From Neptunicella sp048268085 (lineage in GTDB: Bacteria; Pseudomonadota; Gammaproteobacteria; Enterobacterales; Alteromonadaceae), in contig NZ_JBLWWF010000018.1 in assembly GCF_048268085.1 (NCBI RefSeq), positions 1 through 64,000 of the forward strand: DNA of 64,000 bases, in the 5' to 3' direction. Positions 63,464 to 64,000 of this stretch are shown one piece after another (the first letter of the stretch is position 1; each line of letters begins with the position of its first letter). Below the pieces are notes generated by a model, which saw only the letters and a list, made by a program, of their open reading frames with translations, did no database searches and was not told where the DNA came from. The translations under genes and the position numbers were made by a program.

Positions 63464-63916
63464 TTATTTATTCTGATACATAAAATATTCACACTCCGAC
63501 ATCCCTAATGCTTGATAGGTTTGCTGTGCATTGATATTTTCTTTTTCCACATACAATCTAAACCCGCACACGTTGCCAGCGCTTTCCGCCATCTCTTGTA
63601 CCTGACGGTATAAAGCGGAATATAAGCCTTGACGACGAAATTGCGGGGTCACATAAACACTTTGAATCCACCAAAATAATTTATTGCGCCAATCACTCCA
63701 TTCATAAGTAATCAGTAGACCCGCCGCGATAGTATTGTTTTGCTCCGCGACCATATAAAAACCATACTCAGGACGTTTAATTAAGGTTTCAACCCCGGCT
63801 GTTAAGGTTTCCCGATCAAGACTTTTGCCTTCGGTTTCTTGTGCCATGGCTTGATTAAATTCGACTAACTTTTGTACATCATCCAAGGTGGCTTTTCTGA
63901 TCAAAATCTCTGACAT
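63464..63916 (-). CDS. GNAT-family N-acetyltransferase
   Basis: A 150-residue acetyltransferase. ATG 63916 with AGGA upstream is preferred; the open frame runs to 63976 with residues unlike the family. It begins SEILIRKATLDDVQKLVEFN, has the acetyl-CoA motif VYVTPQFRRQGLYSALYRQV (RRQGLY loop), and ends YQALGMSECEYFMYQ. Substrate unknown. It precedes the nuclease by 17 bases. Confidence 0.88.
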   Translation of the reverse strand: MSEILIRKATLDDVQKLVEFNQAMAQETEGKSLDRETLTAGVETLIKRPEYGFYMVAEQNNTIAAGLLITYEWSDWRNKLFWWIQSVYVTPQFRRQGLYSALYRQVQEMAESAGNVCGFRLYVEKENINAQQTYQALGMSECEYFMYQNK

Positions 63917-64000
63917 TGACTTTTCCTGCAAGTAACAACGAATAATGGCTTGATCTTGCCTGAGAACCGCTGTCATCTCTACCCCACTTAACGTCTAATT

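Noticed and set aside
1..64000. tRNA, rRNA, riboswitch or prophage genes
   Set aside because: I found no cloverleaf, rRNA motif, riboswitch leader or phage structural gene that I could support by eye; a covariance-model scan would decide.

Overview
The window reads as chromosomal DNA of a marine-type gammaproteobacterium, most likely from the order Alteromonadales. This is inferred from gene order and protein character only. The supporting points are the conserved leuS-lptE-holA-nadD-rsfS-rlmH-mrdA-mrdB-mltB-rlpA-dacA-ybeD-lipB-lipA block, an Entner-Doudoroff operon divergent from hexR with HexR-like operators, a yejK/yejL/yejM locus, ruvCAB next to aspS, and a glrK-qseG-glrR system. No tRNA, rRNA, CRISPR array or prophage was recognised. 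Region 1-3588 is the only clearly accessory part: an orphan membrane-associated ORF, a REP-associated (IS200/Y1-type) transposase killed by a single nonsense codon and flanked on both sides by inverted REP units, a PEP-CTERM secreted protein, and a gene-poor stretch with degraded-looking sequence. Region 3589-17999 is dense housekeeping: leucyl-tRNA synthetase, LPS assembly (LptE), DNA polymerase delta, NAD synthesis, ribosome silencing and methylation, the cell-elongation machinery (PBP2, RodA, MltB, RlpA, DacA) and lipoate synthesis, ending in a SprT protein. Several of these genes appear to start with TTG or GTG. Region 17982-30654 carries an envelope lipoprotein pair (a Sel1-repeat putative metalloprotease and NlpI), the zwf-pgl-edd-glk-eda operon with divergent hexR, pykA, a small membrane protein and a secreted PQQ-type sugar dehydrogenase. 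Two HexR-like palindromes tie the operon and pykA into one sugar-catabolism regulon. Region 30617-39199 carries a DMT exporter, a DUF6279 lipoprotein, pfkA (with an Asp-to-Asn change in the GGDGS motif), a SEC-C protein, and a probable five-gene operon: LytS-type kinase, LytTR regulator, D-aminoacylase-like amidohydrolase, D-Ala-D-Ala dipeptidase-like enzyme and ACT-domain protein. Regions 39200-49339 and 49470-53762 hold a candidate MITE, an Mpo1-like protein, a PilZ protein, an M61 peptidase, feoAB with a Fur-like box, an AraC/GyrI regulator, GNAT and M23 proteins, a tandem QueD-like protein, yejK/yejL, a shortened YejM/PbgA, a DUF3718 protein, a rhomboid protease and a glutathionyl-hydroquinone reductase. 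Region 53811-63916, all on the minus strand, holds aspS-ruvC-ruvA-ruvB, the GlrK/QseG/GlrR system, and a tail of small proteins (EF-hand, TerB-like, S1/P1 nuclease, GNAT). The best leads for something new are the REP-bounded accessory island, the LytTR/D-amino-acid cluster, the tandem QueD-like protein, the reduced YejM and the PFK active-site change. None amounts to a demonstrated new system.
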